64,000 nt of DNA, taken from Granulosicoccus antarcticus IMCC3135 (GTDB lineage Bacteria; Pseudomonadota; Gammaproteobacteria; Granulosicoccales; Granulosicoccaceae). The stretch is taken from NCBI RefSeq assembly GCF_002215215.1, contig NZ_CP018632.1:4832501-4896500 (forward strand), in the 5' to 3' direction. Under the pieces are notes generated by a model, which saw only the letters and a list, made by a program, of their open reading frames with translations, made no database searches and was not told the origin of the DNA. The position numbers and the translations under genes were made by a program. This document shows positions 28,182-38,079 of this stretch, piece after piece (positions within the stretch are counted from its first letter, which is position 1; every line of letters starts with the position of its first letter).

Positions 28182-29807
28182 TTACAGCTGACTGATACGG
28201 CCGTGCAACGCCGGCTTGTAAGGTGCATTGGCAGCCAGATAGTCTGCGACGACATCTTCAACGTTCGGCCCAAAGTCATAAGCCTTCAGAGCGTTCTCGG
28301 CAAAGACCGAATAACCATCACCACCGCCTCTGACATAGTTGTTAGAGACAAGACCGTAAGTCGCCTCCGGATCAATCGGCTGCATTTCTCCATCAACATC
28401 AACCAGGACTTCAACAATGCGACCCTCATTGGCAGGCTTGGAAGGATCCCAGGTAAAGCTCAGACCAGCCACTTGTGGAAAACGTCCCTTGACCTCCTCA
28501 ACCTGACTGACACCGTTCTCAAGAGCGGCAATCACATCAGCCCCTGTCAGCTCGAAAGTTGACAAGGTATTCTGAAATGGCAGCACGGTCAGCACCTCAC
28601 CCATGGTGATTTCACCCGCATCGATAGTGGCGCGCACACCACCCGAATTCATGATCGCAATGCTTACGCCCTGATCCTTGACGCGATCCAGCAATGCGTC
28701 GGCAATCAGATTACCCATTTCGCATTCCTGCAAGCGACAGATATCACGGCTGCCTTCAATGACGCTGTCGGATACCGCAACAACCTTGTTGCGAATACTT
28801 TCCAACGGCTTGGCAAGCTCGGTAACCCGCGCCACTGTCTCTGCATTCTCGCTAACCGTACCGTCAACAGAAATCGGATCACCACTGGCGTCCATCACCT
28901 CACCGGCATCATTGAAGGTTACCGCCAGCTCGCCGACATACTTGCCATAGGCATAGGCTTGCACGATCGCGGTATCGCCCACCATCGTCGGATAGGGACC
29001 AGCTGCATCTTCATCCGTGTTCGATAAAAAGGTGTTGCTGTGGCCACCCACAATGACATCGACGCCGGTGGTTTCAGCAGCAACGCGTTTGTCGACTTCA
29101 TAACCGGAGTGCGACAGAACGACAATGCGATTGATTCCCTGTGCGGTGAGTTCATCCACTTCACCCTGCACGGCTGCGACGGGGTCAGAGAAGGTAATGT
29201 TCTTGCCAGGGCTTGCCAGCTCACCCGTGTCTTGAGGCGTCAGACCAATGATGCCGTACTTCTTGCCAGCCTTTTCAACCACGGTGGACTTCATGATCTT
29301 GTTGGCGAGTGACTCATCCTTGCTAACGTCAGCATTTGACATCACGACCGGGAATTCAACGTTGTCGATGAAAGAGCGCAGCACCAATGGTCCGTCATCG
29401 AACTCATGGTTACCCACGGTCATACCGTCGTATTGCAGAGTATTCATGATCTCGGCTGCAACCTTGCCCTTGTAATAGGTATAGAACAAAGAGCCCTGGA
29501 ACTGATCCCCACCGTCGAACAGCAACGCATCCGGATTGCGTTTGCGGGCGTCGCTAACGGCCGTTACCAGACGTGCAAAACCGCCAAAGCATTCGCCTGC
29601 CGTATTGTCTTCGGCCGAACAGGGGCTGTCGTACTTGGTAATAGGCTCGACTCTGGAATGAAAGTCGTTGGTATGCAAAATGGTGATCGTGTCATCTGCA
29701 ATAGCCGTTGCGCCAAACGACAGAGCGCTTGTTGCCAGTACACAAGGCAAAATACGACGGTTCATACGCTTGCCGGTCTGTCGAACTCTAAAGAATCGGT
29801 TTTTCAT
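28182..29807 (-). CDS. UshA-like periplasmic 5'-nucleotidase
   Basis: A 541-residue metallophosphatase with a C-terminal 5'-nucleotidase domain. The motifs are TNDFHSRVEP, FDGGDQFQG, TVGNHEFDDGP, LSHSGYEVD and GGHSNTFL in order, then the substrate domain with GGVRATIDAGEI and RGGGDGYSVF. It is expected to dephosphorylate nucleotides (or UDP-sugars) outside the inner membrane. GAGGAA nine bases before the ATG at 29807 supports this start over an internal ATG at 29765. It resembles, but is distinct from, the CpdB gene at 7004. The BtuF-like gene follows by 22 bases. Confidence 0.9.
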   Translation of the reverse strand: MKNRFFRVRQTGKRMNRRILPCVLATSALSFGATAIADDTITILHTNDFHSRVEPITKYDSPCSAEDNTAGECFGGFARLVTAVSDARKRNPDALLFDGGDQFQGSLFYTYYKGKVAAEIMNTLQYDGMTVGNHEFDDGPLVLRSFIDNVEFPVVMSNADVSKDESLANKIMKSTVVEKAGKKYGIIGLTPQDTGELASPGKNITFSDPVAAVQGEVDELTAQGINRIVVLSHSGYEVDKRVAAETTGVDVIVGGHSNTFLSNTDEDAAGPYPTMVGDTAIVQAYAYGKYVGELAVTFNDAGEVMDASGDPISVDGTVSENAETVARVTELAKPLESIRNKVVAVSDSVIEGSRDICRLQECEMGNLIADALLDRVKDQGVSIAIMNSGGVRATIDAGEITMGEVLTVLPFQNTLSTFELTGADVIAALENGVSQVEEVKGRFPQVAGLSFTWDPSKPANEGRIVEVLVDVDGEMQPIDPEATYGLVSNNYVRGGGDGYSVFAENALKAYDFGPNVEDVVADYLAANAPYKPALHGRISQL

Positions 29808-29828
29808 CGAAGCAGTTTCCTCTGACAG

Positions 29829-30815
29829 TTACTCGTAGATGGGGAAAAACGTATTGAAGGCCAGTTCGGTAAAGACACCCGGATCATTGAATCGCTGATT
29901 GCGGTTCAAGCCACTCACAGCAGCCATGTCCTCATCAGTCAGTTCAAAATCGAACAGTGCCGCATTTTCCAGCAGACGCTCTGGTCGGGATGTTTTAGGG
30001 ATGATGGAATTGCCGCGCTGTACACCCCAGCGCAGAATAACCTGTGCCGGCGTTCTGCCCAGACGCTCGGCAATGGCGATAACACTGGGCTGTTGCAATA
30101 CCGACTGGCTCTCTTCTGCCATGCCCAGCTCCAGGTAGGACAGCGCACCCAATGGCGAGAAGGCAGTGACAGCAATGTCCTGCTCTGCACAGAAACGCAC
30201 CAGTTTGTCCTGTGTCAGATAAGGGTGGGATTCTATCTGCAGTACAGCGGGCTCAATGCGTGCGTAGTTAAGCAAATCACGCATCAGGCTGACACCATAA
30301 TTGCACACGCCGATATGCCGCGCCAGACCCGAGTCCACCAACGTCTCCATGGCGCGCCAGGTATCCTGCAGGGATACTGCAGCCGGTTTCATCATCGGTA
30401 ACTCATCGCTGGGATCATGCACCCACTCGGGTGGGTAGCGAGTTTCAAACGGTACGAATTCCAGCGCGATCGGAAAATGCACCATATACAGATCCAGATA
30501 GTCCAGTCCCAGGTCGTCCAGAGTCTGGTCCATCGCCATGACCACATGATCCGGGTGATGATAGGTATTCCACAATTTGGAAGTCACCCACAGATCTTCG
30601 CGGGTACACAAGCCTTCCTCGATGGCGCGGCGAATACCCTCACCGACCTGTTTCTCGTTGCCATAGTCGCAGGCACTGTCCAGATGCCGGTAACCGGCAC
30701 GAATGGCCTCGACCACGGCATCAGCCACCACGTCTTTGTCGATCTTCCATAATCCAAGGCCGATTACCGGCATCTGGCCATCAGCGCCGACTGGCTGGGT
30801 GGGAATTGTCGTCAT
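29829..30815 (-). CDS. Aldo/keto reductase (aldose/xylose-reductase-like)
   Basis: A 328-residue NAD(P)H-dependent TIM-barrel reductase. The catalytic tetrad fits: Asp and Tyr in LDSACDYGNE, Lys in VTSKLWNTYH, His in YMVHFPIAL. The C-terminus NTFFPIYE is like that of yeast xylose reductases. AAAGGAAG just before the ATG at 30815 favours it over an ATG 21 bases upstream. The gene follows the Gfo/Idh dehydrogenase by about 50 bases, suggesting joint action on a sugar or polyol. The actual substrate is not known. Confidence 0.88.
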   Translation of the reverse strand: MTTIPTQPVGADGQMPVIGLGLWKIDKDVVADAVVEAIRAGYRHLDSACDYGNEKQVGEGIRRAIEEGLCTREDLWVTSKLWNTYHHPDHVVMAMDQTLDDLGLDYLDLYMVHFPIALEFVPFETRYPPEWVHDPSDELPMMKPAAVSLQDTWRAMETLVDSGLARHIGVCNYGVSLMRDLLNYARIEPAVLQIESHPYLTQDKLVRFCAEQDIAVTAFSPLGALSYLELGMAEESQSVLQQPSVIAIAERLGRTPAQVILRWGVQRGNSIIPKTSRPERLLENAALFDFELTDEDMAAVSGLNRNQRFNDPGVFTELAFNTFFPIYE

Positions 30816-30868
30816 ACAGCTTCCTTTGTTCTTCATTGTGATTGGGAGATGGGTTGATTGCAGGCCTT

Positions 30869-31978
30869 TTACAGTTCGACAACCTGCCCGGTTCGAATGG
30901 ATTCCTGAGCGGCTGCGCCCATGCGTACTGCTTTGGCGCCATCACTGACTGTCACTTCAACCGCTGCGCCCTGCAGCACTGCTTTGGCAAAACGCAGGTG
31001 CTGATAGAAGGTGGAACCATGATGGTCCCCTGCGGCTGCCAGTTGCGGATCGACTGCTATCACATCGATTTGTGGCTGACTCTGATCACGCGGACTGAAG
31101 ACCACCCTGGAATGTCGTTCGCCAGCATCCGGCCAGAACCGGTCTGGCCCGGGTATATAGGCATCCAGTTTGCCCTTGTCGCCGATCGCTGTGAGTTGCT
31201 CCTGCGGTTCTGCGCCATCGGCAAACATGCACAACTCCAGAGCACCACGTGCACCATTGTCAAAGTCGACAATAACCAGTGCGTTGTCAATGATATCGGG
31301 TGTCCGGCCTTCGTAGGATTCATCCAGATGATTCACATCCATGCCACCACTGGCAAACACACGAACAGGCTCAGCGCCTGTCATGAGTCGCATCAGATCG
31401 AAGTGGTGGCAGCATTTTTCAACCAGCGTGCCGCCGGTATTTTCACTGAAGCGGTTCCAGTCACCGACTTTCTCCAGAAACGGATAGCGTTGCTCGCGAA
31501 TGCTCAGCATACGCAGAGTACCAATCTCGCCACTGGCCAGTCGTTCCAGAAAACGCGCCGTCGGCGGCATATAGCGGTACTCCATGGCAACCCAGAAAGG
31601 CGCCGGATAACCCTCCAGTTGCTGCTGCAGATCATCACAGTCGCTGAGCTTTGTACACAAAGGCTTTTCCGTCAGAATCGCCTTACCCAGTGGTAACAAT
31701 TCGGTGATGATGGCGTGGTGCGTAAAATTGGGTGACACGATAATGAAGGCATCCACATCATCACTGGACAACTCGGATAGCTGGCTGTAGGCCTGCACCT
31801 CTGTATTACCCAGCGAGCGCGCCAGCTCCAGCGCACTCTGGCGCATTCCCTCGTCCGGGTCGATAAGCGCCACCACTGAAAGTGGCAAATCGTGAATATC
31901 CCTGACAAGTGCAAGGTTTTTCAGGTGTTCCTGGCCCATCATGCCAGTGCCAATGATGGCGTAGCGAAGTATGTTCAT
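30869..31978 (-). CDS. Gfo/Idh/MocA-family oxidoreductase
   Basis: A 369-residue NAD(P)-dependent sugar or cyclitol dehydrogenase. It has the N-terminal Rossmann loop IGTGMMGQEH, the catalytic-lysine motif TEKPLCT, and a late histidine in EKCCHHFDLM that fits the family's DxxxH-type active site. It precedes the aldo/keto reductase on the same strand. It is diverged from the second family member at 44191 and lies outside the inositol cluster, so inositol activity cannot be assumed. Confidence 0.87.
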   Translation of the reverse strand: MNILRYAIIGTGMMGQEHLKNLALVRDIHDLPLSVVALIDPDEGMRQSALELARSLGNTEVQAYSQLSELSSDDVDAFIIVSPNFTHHAIITELLPLGKAILTEKPLCTKLSDCDDLQQQLEGYPAPFWVAMEYRYMPPTARFLERLASGEIGTLRMLSIREQRYPFLEKVGDWNRFSENTGGTLVEKCCHHFDLMRLMTGAEPVRVFASGGMDVNHLDESYEGRTPDIIDNALVIVDFDNGARGALELCMFADGAEPQEQLTAIGDKGKLDAYIPGPDRFWPDAGERHSRVVFSPRDQSQPQIDVIAVDPQLAAAGDHHGSTFYQHLRFAKAVLQGAAVEVTVSDGAKAVRMGAAAQESIRTGQVVEL

Positions 31979-32025
31979 ATGCGAATTCTAGCCGCAATGT
32001 GTAAACGCCGGTTAAACTGCTTGTT

Positions 32026-32352
32026 ATGATCAGAGACGCAAAATTCGGAATTGGCCAGGTAGTGCGACATCGTGTCTATCCATTCAGAGGAGTAATCTTC
32101 GATGTAGACCCGGTTTTCGGCAACTCGGACGAATGGTATGACGCCATTCCAGAGGCAGTCCGGCCTCGCAGGGACCAACCTTTCTACCATCTGTATGCCG
32201 AGAATGACGAGTCGGTATACGAAGCCTATGTCTCAGAGCAGAACCTGCTGCCTGACGAGGATGCCACCCCGCTGCGACATCCGCGCATTGCCGTGGACTT
32301 CGAACGCAGCCCGACAGGTGTTTATCGCCCCAGAAACCTGGCCGCTCATTAG
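32026..32352 (+). CDS. hspQ: Heat-shock protein HspQ (hemimethylated-DNA-binding YccV type)
   Basis: A 108-residue HspQ. Family signatures are FGIGQVVRHRVYPFRGVIFDVDP near the start and RRDQPFYHLYAEND in the middle, ending with a proline-arginine tail. In enterobacteria HspQ is heat-inducible, binds hemimethylated oriC DNA in vitro and modulates Lon protease specificity. It lies just upstream of the MATE gene, with 29 bases between. Confidence 0.94.
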   Translation: MIRDAKFGIGQVVRHRVYPFRGVIFDVDPVFGNSDEWYDAIPEAVRPRRDQPFYHLYAENDESVYEAYVSEQNLLPDEDATPLRHPRIAVDFERSPTGVYRPRNLAAH

Positions 32353-32381
32353 CTACGTAGCTTCTCCCGACTCCTGACCCC

Positions 32382-33806
32382 ATGGCCACACACGGCGTTC
32401 GTTACACCGAAGGTTCGATCCTCGGCCATGTCAGCACCCTGTCGATTACCTCGGCCATCGGCCTGTTCGCCATCTTTGCCGTGGACCTGGTCGATGTCTT
32501 CTTCATTGCCATGCTGGGTCAGCCGGAGCTGGCGGCAGCCGTAGGCTATGCCGGTACCGGCTTGTTTTTCGGTGCAGCCATCTGTATCGGCCTGTCCATT
32601 GCCACATCCACGGTGGTTGCTCAGGCCATGGGGGCCGGGCAGGAACAGGAGGCAGGTCGTCTGGCCACCCACGGCTTGCTGTTCAGCCTGGCACTGACCC
32701 TGCCTCTCACCCTGCTGGCCCTCTGGTTCGCCCCAGACCTACTGGCACTCATGGGCGCTAGCGGCGAGACCCTGCAGCTTGCTACACACTATTTTCGAAT
32801 CGTCGGCGCCGCCTTGCCCATAATGGGACTGGGCATGGCAGGCACCTCCCTGCTACGCGCTGTTGGAGAAGCCCGTCTGTCGATGTGGGCCACCATCATT
32901 GCCGGTCTGGTTAATGCGGTACTGGACCCGATTCTGATTTTTGGCTTTGGCCTGGATCTTACCGGGGCGGCTATCGCCTCTGTGCTGTCCCGATTCACGG
33001 TTGCCGGCATGGCTTTGTACTACATCATCAAGCGCCATCAACTGATCCAGCGTCCGGCCCCCTCCAAACTGGGTCACGATGCACGTCAGCTGGGCAGCAT
33101 AGCGGTGCCCTCGCTCATTACCAATCTGGCAGGCCCGATCGGTGCGGCCTATGCCACCACACAAATGTCCCGCTTCGGCACCGATGCGGTGGCAGCCGCC
33201 GCCGTTATCGGCCGCATCACACCGGTCGCCTTTGCCGGACTCTACGGACTATCCGGTGCCGTAGGCCCGGTCGCCTCACAGAATGTCGGAGCCGGCCAGA
33301 CTCAACGCGTCAGCCAGACGCTCAAGGCCAGCGCCTTGTTTGTCACGCTTTATGTCATACCGGTCGCCATTGTGTTGTTTCTGGCCCGCCACTTTCTGGT
33401 GGAGGTGTTCGTCCTGCAAGCAGAGGCCGCAGAGCTGTTGCAGTTCTACTGCAGCTTTATCGTCATCACCTACTGGCTGTACGGCTTGCAACTTGCCGCC
33501 AACCCCTTGTTCACCGCACTGCGACATCCAGGCTATGCCACCATCAGCAACCTGTTTCGCGACTTGTGCCTGGGCATTCCCTTCATTCACCTGGGCAGCA
33601 ACTGGTTCGGTGCTCCCGGCGTGCTCGGCGGTCAGGCACTGGGCAACATGATTGCCGGTATCGTCGCCTTCAGTGTCGCCTTGTGGCTGAGCAGCCGCCT
33701 GGAACGTGGACTATCGATCAGCCTGCCATTCTCCTTCTGCAACGGCAAGCAACGCTGGAACTTCTATCGCAGTCTGGCTCCCGGTGTGCAGCACCGCGGT
33801 CACTAG
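32382..33806 (+). CDS. MATE-family multidrug/metabolite exporter
   Basis: A 474-residue inner-membrane protein with the twelve-helix MATE pattern in two halves. Recognisable are VDLVDVFFIAMLGQPELAAA near the start and LGMAGTSLLRAVGEARLSMW in the first half. The exporter would use a sodium or proton gradient to expel cationic compounds. The following rluF gene begins directly after its stop codon, implying coupled translation. Confidence 0.92.
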   Translation: MATHGVRYTEGSILGHVSTLSITSAIGLFAIFAVDLVDVFFIAMLGQPELAAAVGYAGTGLFFGAAICIGLSIATSTVVAQAMGAGQEQEAGRLATHGLLFSLALTLPLTLLALWFAPDLLALMGASGETLQLATHYFRIVGAALPIMGLGMAGTSLLRAVGEARLSMWATIIAGLVNAVLDPILIFGFGLDLTGAAIASVLSRFTVAGMALYYIIKRHQLIQRPAPSKLGHDARQLGSIAVPSLITNLAGPIGAAYATTQMSRFGTDAVAAAAVIGRITPVAFAGLYGLSGAVGPVASQNVGAGQTQRVSQTLKASALFVTLYVIPVAIVLFLARHFLVEVFVLQAEAAELLQFYCSFIVITYWLYGLQLAANPLFTALRHPGYATISNLFRDLCLGIPFIHLGSNWFGAPGVLGGQALGNMIAGIVAFSVALWLSSRLERGLSISLPFSFCNGKQRWNFYRSLAPGVQHRGH

Positions 33807-34547
33807 TTGGTCGAGAAATACATTAGCTCTGACTCATCAATCCGTATCAACAAATACATCTGCGAAAGCGGCCTCTGCCCCAGAAAGGCTGCAGATGCCT
33901 ATGTCGCACGAGGTGTTGTCTTTATCAATGGCAAACAGGCAATCCTGGGTGATCAGGTCTCTGCCGGTGACAAGGTCACTGTCGATGGGCTGCCTATCGA
34001 ACCACTAGCGCCTGAGAATGTGCTCTTCATCGCTTTGAACAAACCCGTTGGGGTGGTGTGTACTGCCGCAAAAACTGACAAACGTAATATCGTCGATTTT
34101 GTTGACCATCCATCCAGAATATTTCCGGTCGGCAGACTCGACAAAGACTCTCAAGGATTGATATTTCTGACTAACCGCTGCGATCTTGTCGACAAGATTC
34201 TGGGGGCCGGCAACCGGCATGAAAAGGAATACCGGGTCACCGTCAACAAGGCCATAACTGATGACTTCATAACCGGTATCAGCCATGGCGTGCCCATGCT
34301 CGGTGTCATCACGAAAGACTGTGTGGCTGTCAAAGAGTCGGACTATGTGTTCAGAATTACCTTGATTCAGGGGTTAAACCGACAGATTCGTCGTATGTGC
34401 AAACACTACGGCTATTCTGTGGAGAAGCTGGAGCGCTTTCGAATCATGCACATCAATCTGGATGGACTGGAGCTGGGTGAACGGCGTGATCTGACTGATG
34501 ACGAGCTATCGGTATTGTTTCATGTATTGGAAACTCCACGTCGGTAG
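33807..34547 (+). CDS. rluF: 23S rRNA pseudouridine synthase RluF (TTG start)
   Basis: A 246-residue pseudouridine synthase with an N-terminal S4 RNA-binding domain ([20 protein letters not shown]) and the catalytic motif [16 protein letters not shown]. The C-terminus closely resembles E. coli RluF, which modifies U2604 of 23S rRNA. The only start giving the expected N-terminus is TTG at 33807, immediately after the MATE stop (TAG TTG); I see no strong ribosome-binding site, so expression may rely on re-initiation. This operon partner for rluF looks accidental. Confidence 0.92.
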   Translation: MVEKYISSDSSIRINKYICESGLCPRKAADAYVARGVVFINGKQAILGDQVSAGDKVTVDGLPIEPLAPENVLFIALNKPVGVVCTAAKTDKRNIVDFVDHPSRIFPVGRLDKDSQGLIFLTNRCDLVDKILGAGNRHEKEYRVTVNKAITDDFITGISHGVPMLGVITKDCVAVKESDYVFRITLIQGLNRQIRRMCKHYGYSVEKLERFRIMHINLDGLELGERRDLTDDELSVLFHVLETPRR

Positions 34548-34603
34548 ACTGATCAGGTTTTCCAGACGCTAATTGGCTCTTTTTGCATTCCGAGGATTGA
34601 ATC

Positions 34604-35977
34604 ATGAATACCCAGACGATCACAGAACCGGCACGCCAGATCGAGGTTGTCCACACAACGGACGTCCTGGTTGTCGGTTCAGGACCCGGCGGGCTGCCAG
34701 CAGCGTTAGCGGCTGCACGGGCGGGGGTTGAGGTCACGTTAGTTGAGCGCTTTGGTTGCTTCGGAGGTAACCTGACGGTTGTTGGCGTTGAGGGCATGCA
34801 CTGGTATCGACACGAGCAAACGGTAGAATCCAACGGCATTGTCAGAGAGTTCGAAGAGGCCGCCAAACAGATGGGCGCCGCTGTACAGGAGTCCCAGTCA
34901 CTGTCCTACGAGATCGACTCCGAAGGCTTCAAGCTGGTCGCTGACAAGTTGGTGCTGGACGAGGCCAATATCCGTCCCATGCTGCACCGCCAATTCGTCG
35001 CGCCCATCATGGAAGGCAATACCATCGTCGGAATCATTACCGAATCCAAAGCGGGACGCGAAGCGATCCTTGCCAAACGGGTCATCGATGCAACAGGTGA
35101 TGCCGATGTCATCGCACGCGCAGGGGCACCGACGTTCATGACCCCCAAAGAATCCATGATGGCCGCCTCGGTCATGTTCCATGTCGCAGGCGTCGACAAG
35201 ATCAAGTTCATGGAGGGTATCAAGGCTGATCCGCAAACCTACAAAGACTGGGGTGGCGGTGGCGAATGGAACATCGAGACGACGGGCAAAGAGGACGAGA
35301 TGTTTTCGCCCTTCCTCAAAAAGCCGTTCGAGCAAGCCATCAAGGATGGCCTGATTCCCGCCAATCTCAATACGATTGCTGGAACCTGGGGGGCTATTCA
35401 TGACACCGGCGAGCTGACCTATATGAATCTGATTCACCTGGATGGTTGTGATGGCACGGACCCGGACGACTTGACGCAGTTTGAATTCGAAGGCCGACGG
35501 CAATCCATGCTGGCCATTGAGGCCCTGCGACGCTATACCCCTGGCTGCAGTGGTATTCGACTCAGAAACTTTGGCATGACGATTGGTATTCGTGACACAC
35601 GAAAGGTTGATTGCCTCTACAACATGACATCCACCGATGTGCGTGAGCAAGGACGCTTCGAGGACAGTGTTGGCATCTTCCCCGAGTTCATCGACGGTTA
35701 TGGCATCCTGATCCTGCCGACGACGGGCCGCTATTTCGAAATCCCCTATCAGAACCTGTTACCCAAGGGTGTCGAAAATTTGTTGGTATCCGGGCGTGCA
35801 ACCGGTGGCGACAGAGTCAGCCATGCCGCCACCAGGAATATGGCCTGTTGTGCTGTTACCGGGCAGGCAGCGGGTGTTGCCGCAGCCTTGTCCGTTAAAT
35901 CCAGTCAATCGCTCGCCAAGGTCGATGTTCGCAGTATACAAAAGGAACTGGAACGACAAGGTGCACGCGTGCATTGA
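34604..35977 (+). CDS. FAD-dependent oxidoreductase (FAD_oxidored family)
   Basis: A 457-residue flavoprotein. The dinucleotide loop is VLVVGSGPGGLPAALAAARAG; further motifs are GCFGGN, VIDATGDADVIARAG and the final SGRATGGDRVSHAATR and CCAVTGQAAGVAAAL. This family (PF12831 type) is widespread next to sugar or aromatic catabolic genes, but its substrates are mostly unknown. GAGG before the ATG is a good ribosome-binding site. A T-rich terminator follows. Confidence 0.88.
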   Translation: MNTQTITEPARQIEVVHTTDVLVVGSGPGGLPAALAAARAGVEVTLVERFGCFGGNLTVVGVEGMHWYRHEQTVESNGIVREFEEAAKQMGAAVQESQSLSYEIDSEGFKLVADKLVLDEANIRPMLHRQFVAPIMEGNTIVGIITESKAGREAILAKRVIDATGDADVIARAGAPTFMTPKESMMAASVMFHVAGVDKIKFMEGIKADPQTYKDWGGGGEWNIETTGKEDEMFSPFLKKPFEQAIKDGLIPANLNTIAGTWGAIHDTGELTYMNLIHLDGCDGTDPDDLTQFEFEGRRQSMLAIEALRRYTPGCSGIRLRNFGMTIGIRDTRKVDCLYNMTSTDVREQGRFEDSVGIFPEFIDGYGILILPTTGRYFEIPYQNLLPKGVENLLVSGRATGGDRVSHAATRNMACCAVTGQAAGVAAALSVKSSQSLAKVDVRSIQKELERQGARVH

Positions 35978-35979
35978 CG

Positions 35980-36008
35980 AGTCTTGATGATCGCCAAGGC
36001 TATTTTTT
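35980..36008 (+). terminator. Rho-independent terminator after FAD oxidoreductase
   Basis: The seven-base stem AGTCTTG / CAAGGCT (one G-T pair) with an eight-base loop is followed by A and six T residues at 36003-36008. It starts two bases after the stop of the flavoprotein gene and ends just before the stop of the convergent reductase. Confidence 0.65.
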
Positions 36009-36014
36009 CATAAA

Positions 36015-37187
36015 CTATTTCACAGCGGCGAGATCGTAATTGACAGCCGCCATTTGCTCCCGGCTTACCAACGCTCCCGCCAGAGCCTTGCGAGCCTGCA
36101 GATGTGTTCTGGCATCGTTGATGGTTTCGACCGCACTCAGATGATTATTGGCAAAGCGCAAGACTGCCCCATCCTCTCTCATGACGCTGTCGTCGTCTGA
36201 TGCGGCCAGTCCGGCAATCTGCAGCTTCCAGTCGGACTGATCAGACCAGAACCAGGGTACAGCTGCATAGGCTGTATGAGTACTGCTGACCAACCGGGCC
36301 GCAATCGTTTTTGCATGATCTGTTGCAGCCTGTACGCTTTCCAGTCGTATGGGCAGGCCCGTTACCGGGTTGGGGAAAACAGCGCAATCACCCATCGCAG
36401 AGATGGAATCATCATGGGTCAGCAGGTATTCATTGACAACAATTCCATTATCAACCAGTAGACCGGCAGCCGCGGCCAGCTCCGTATTGGGCACAACGCC
36501 CGCCGCAAGAAGCACGGTGTCAGCAGAAATTTGAGACCCATCAGCCAGAACCACCCCTTCACCAGTCACCGAATGAACGGGATTATCCAGATGGACAACC
36601 GTTCCCGCATCCCGATGTTTTGCCAGAAAACGTGCTGACATCTCTGGCGAAACAGCTCGCGACATCAAACGAGATGCAGCTTCCGCAACACAGACATCAT
36701 GACCCATGCTGCGTGCAACCGCCGCGAACTCCAGGCCAATGAAGCCGCCCCCGATAACAACGCTGCTACGGGCAGCTGTCAAGGCCTGGCGCAAAGCCTG
36801 CGCATCATTCAAGGTGCGAAGATCCAGCGCGTGATGGAGCCCGGGTATCGGGGGGCGAAGATTTCGTGTGCCGGTGGCCAGTATCAGATGGTCATAGGCA
36901 AACGATTCCTTGCCAGCCCAGACCACTCGATCGGTACGATCAATTCGTTCAACTTCAACCCCCGTATGCAGGGTTATGTCCTTTCTTTCGAAAAAGGTTG
37001 CAGGTCGTATTTGCAACTTGCGAGCTTCGCCATCTTTCAAAAACGCCTTGGACAAGGGAGGACGCTGATACGGAAGGTGCTGCTCTGCCCCAATCAGTAC
37101 GATACTGCCCTCAAAACCTTCCGCTCGCAAACTAATGGCAGCCTGCAACCCACCCTGGCCTGCGCCGACTATCACAATCCTGTCCAT
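36015..37187 (-). CDS. Rubredoxin/ferredoxin-NAD(P) reductase-like FAD protein
   Basis: A 390-residue two-dinucleotide-domain reductase of the putidaredoxin/rhodocoxin reductase type. The FAD loop is VIVGAGQGGLQAAISLRAEG, the NAD loop VVIGGGFIGLEFAAVARSMG and the second FAD motif SAMGDCAVFPNPVTG. The C-terminal domain ends in a WFWSDQSDWKLQIAG reductase tail. It would pass electrons from NAD(P)H to a ferredoxin or rubredoxin; none is encoded nearby and no P450 or oxygenase is adjacent. GGAG six bases before the ATG is clear. Confidence 0.92.
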   Translation of the reverse strand: MDRIVIVGAGQGGLQAAISLRAEGFEGSIVLIGAEQHLPYQRPPLSKAFLKDGEARKLQIRPATFFERKDITLHTGVEVERIDRTDRVVWAGKESFAYDHLILATGTRNLRPPIPGLHHALDLRTLNDAQALRQALTAARSSVVIGGGFIGLEFAAVARSMGHDVCVAEAASRLMSRAVSPEMSARFLAKHRDAGTVVHLDNPVHSVTGEGVVLADGSQISADTVLLAAGVVPNTELAAAAGLLVDNGIVVNEYLLTHDDSISAMGDCAVFPNPVTGLPIRLESVQAATDHAKTIAARLVSSTHTAYAAVPWFWSDQSDWKLQIAGLAASDDDSVMREDGAVLRFANNHLSAVETINDARTHLQARKALAGALVSREQMAAVNYDLAAVK

Positions 37188-37378
37188 TGACTACTCCAGT
37201 TTCTTCGACCTTGTTTCGGAACGGCTTTAATGCCAGCGTGGCGTGAGTCCGTGATGGACGATACCAGCCACACGCGTTAACATTGCCGCCGCAACTTGCA
37301 GTTAAACAATTTCGCGCCTTGGACAAGCTCCTGGGCGCTCCGGTCGCAGCCTACCCGGATAAAACAAGGACAACAAGC

Positions 37379-38068
37379 ATGAATACTCTCGTGATCTGCT
37401 CCGGCGGACTCGATTCCGTTACGCTCGCCTGGAAAGTGGCGTCCGAAGCCAAACTGGCAGGGCTGATCAGCTTCAATTACGGCCAGCGACACCTACGGGA
37501 ACTGGATGCCGCAGCCAGCTGCGCACAACAACTTGACGTACCTCACGACATCGTCGATCTGCGTGCCCTGGCCAGCTTGCTGCCTGGTTCTGCCTTGACC
37601 GATCCTGATATTGACGTACCTCTCGGGCACTATCAGGAACAGAGCATGCGCAGCACCGTCGTGCCGAACCGCAACCCCATCATGATGAGCATCGCATTTG
37701 GTGTCGCCTCTGCACGCGCTCTGGATGCCGTTGCGCTTGCAGTACACGGGGGAGATCATTTCATCTATCCCGATTGTCGTCCAGGCTTCATCCACGCTTT
37801 CGCCCAGATGGAGCAACAAGCCCTGGAAGGGGTGCACTGCCCCCAGCTGCAAGCCCCCTTTGTCAATGGTTCAAAAGCCGATATCGTGCGTATTGGCTAC
37901 GACCTCAAGGTGCCTTTTGCGGACACATGGAGCTGTTATGCAGGTAATGATGTCCACTGCGGCCGCTGTGGCACTTGCGTTGAGCGACGCGAAGCTTTTC
38001 AGTTGGCAGACGTGACAGATCCGACCACTTATGCCGATCCGCACTCGGCTATTCCATCACAACCTTAG
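37379..38068 (+). CDS. queC: 7-cyano-7-deazaguanine synthase QueC
   Basis: A 229-residue enzyme that makes preQ0 from 7-carboxy-7-deazaguanine, ATP and ammonia in queuosine biosynthesis. The P-loop SGGLDSVT is at residues 8-15 and the zinc site is [15 protein letters not shown] near the end. A longer in-frame reading begins at 37283, but AAGGA eight bases before 37379 and the family start at NTLVICSGG favour the shorter form. queF follows twelve bases later, forming an operon. The other queuosine genes (queD, queE) are not in the window. Confidence 0.96.
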   Translation: MNTLVICSGGLDSVTLAWKVASEAKLAGLISFNYGQRHLRELDAAASCAQQLDVPHDIVDLRALASLLPGSALTDPDIDVPLGHYQEQSMRSTVVPNRNPIMMSIAFGVASARALDAVALAVHGGDHFIYPDCRPGFIHAFAQMEQQALEGVHCPQLQAPFVNGSKADIVRIGYDLKVPFADTWSCYAGNDVHCGRCGTCVERREAFQLADVTDPTTYADPHSAIPSQP

Positions 38069-38079
38069 AGGCAACACCC

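Noticed and set aside
30837-30868. Possible terminator between the Gfo/Idh and aldo/keto reductase genes
   Set aside because: I found no stem of useful length in this gap, so the genes were left as a probable operon.
34898-35650. 250-codon minus-strand frame opposite the FAD oxidoreductase
   Set aside because: The plus-strand frame has the flavoprotein motifs; the antisense frame has no family features or ribosome-binding site.
37283-37378. Upstream 32-codon extension of queC
   Set aside because: The ribosome-binding site and family N-terminus place the start at 37379.
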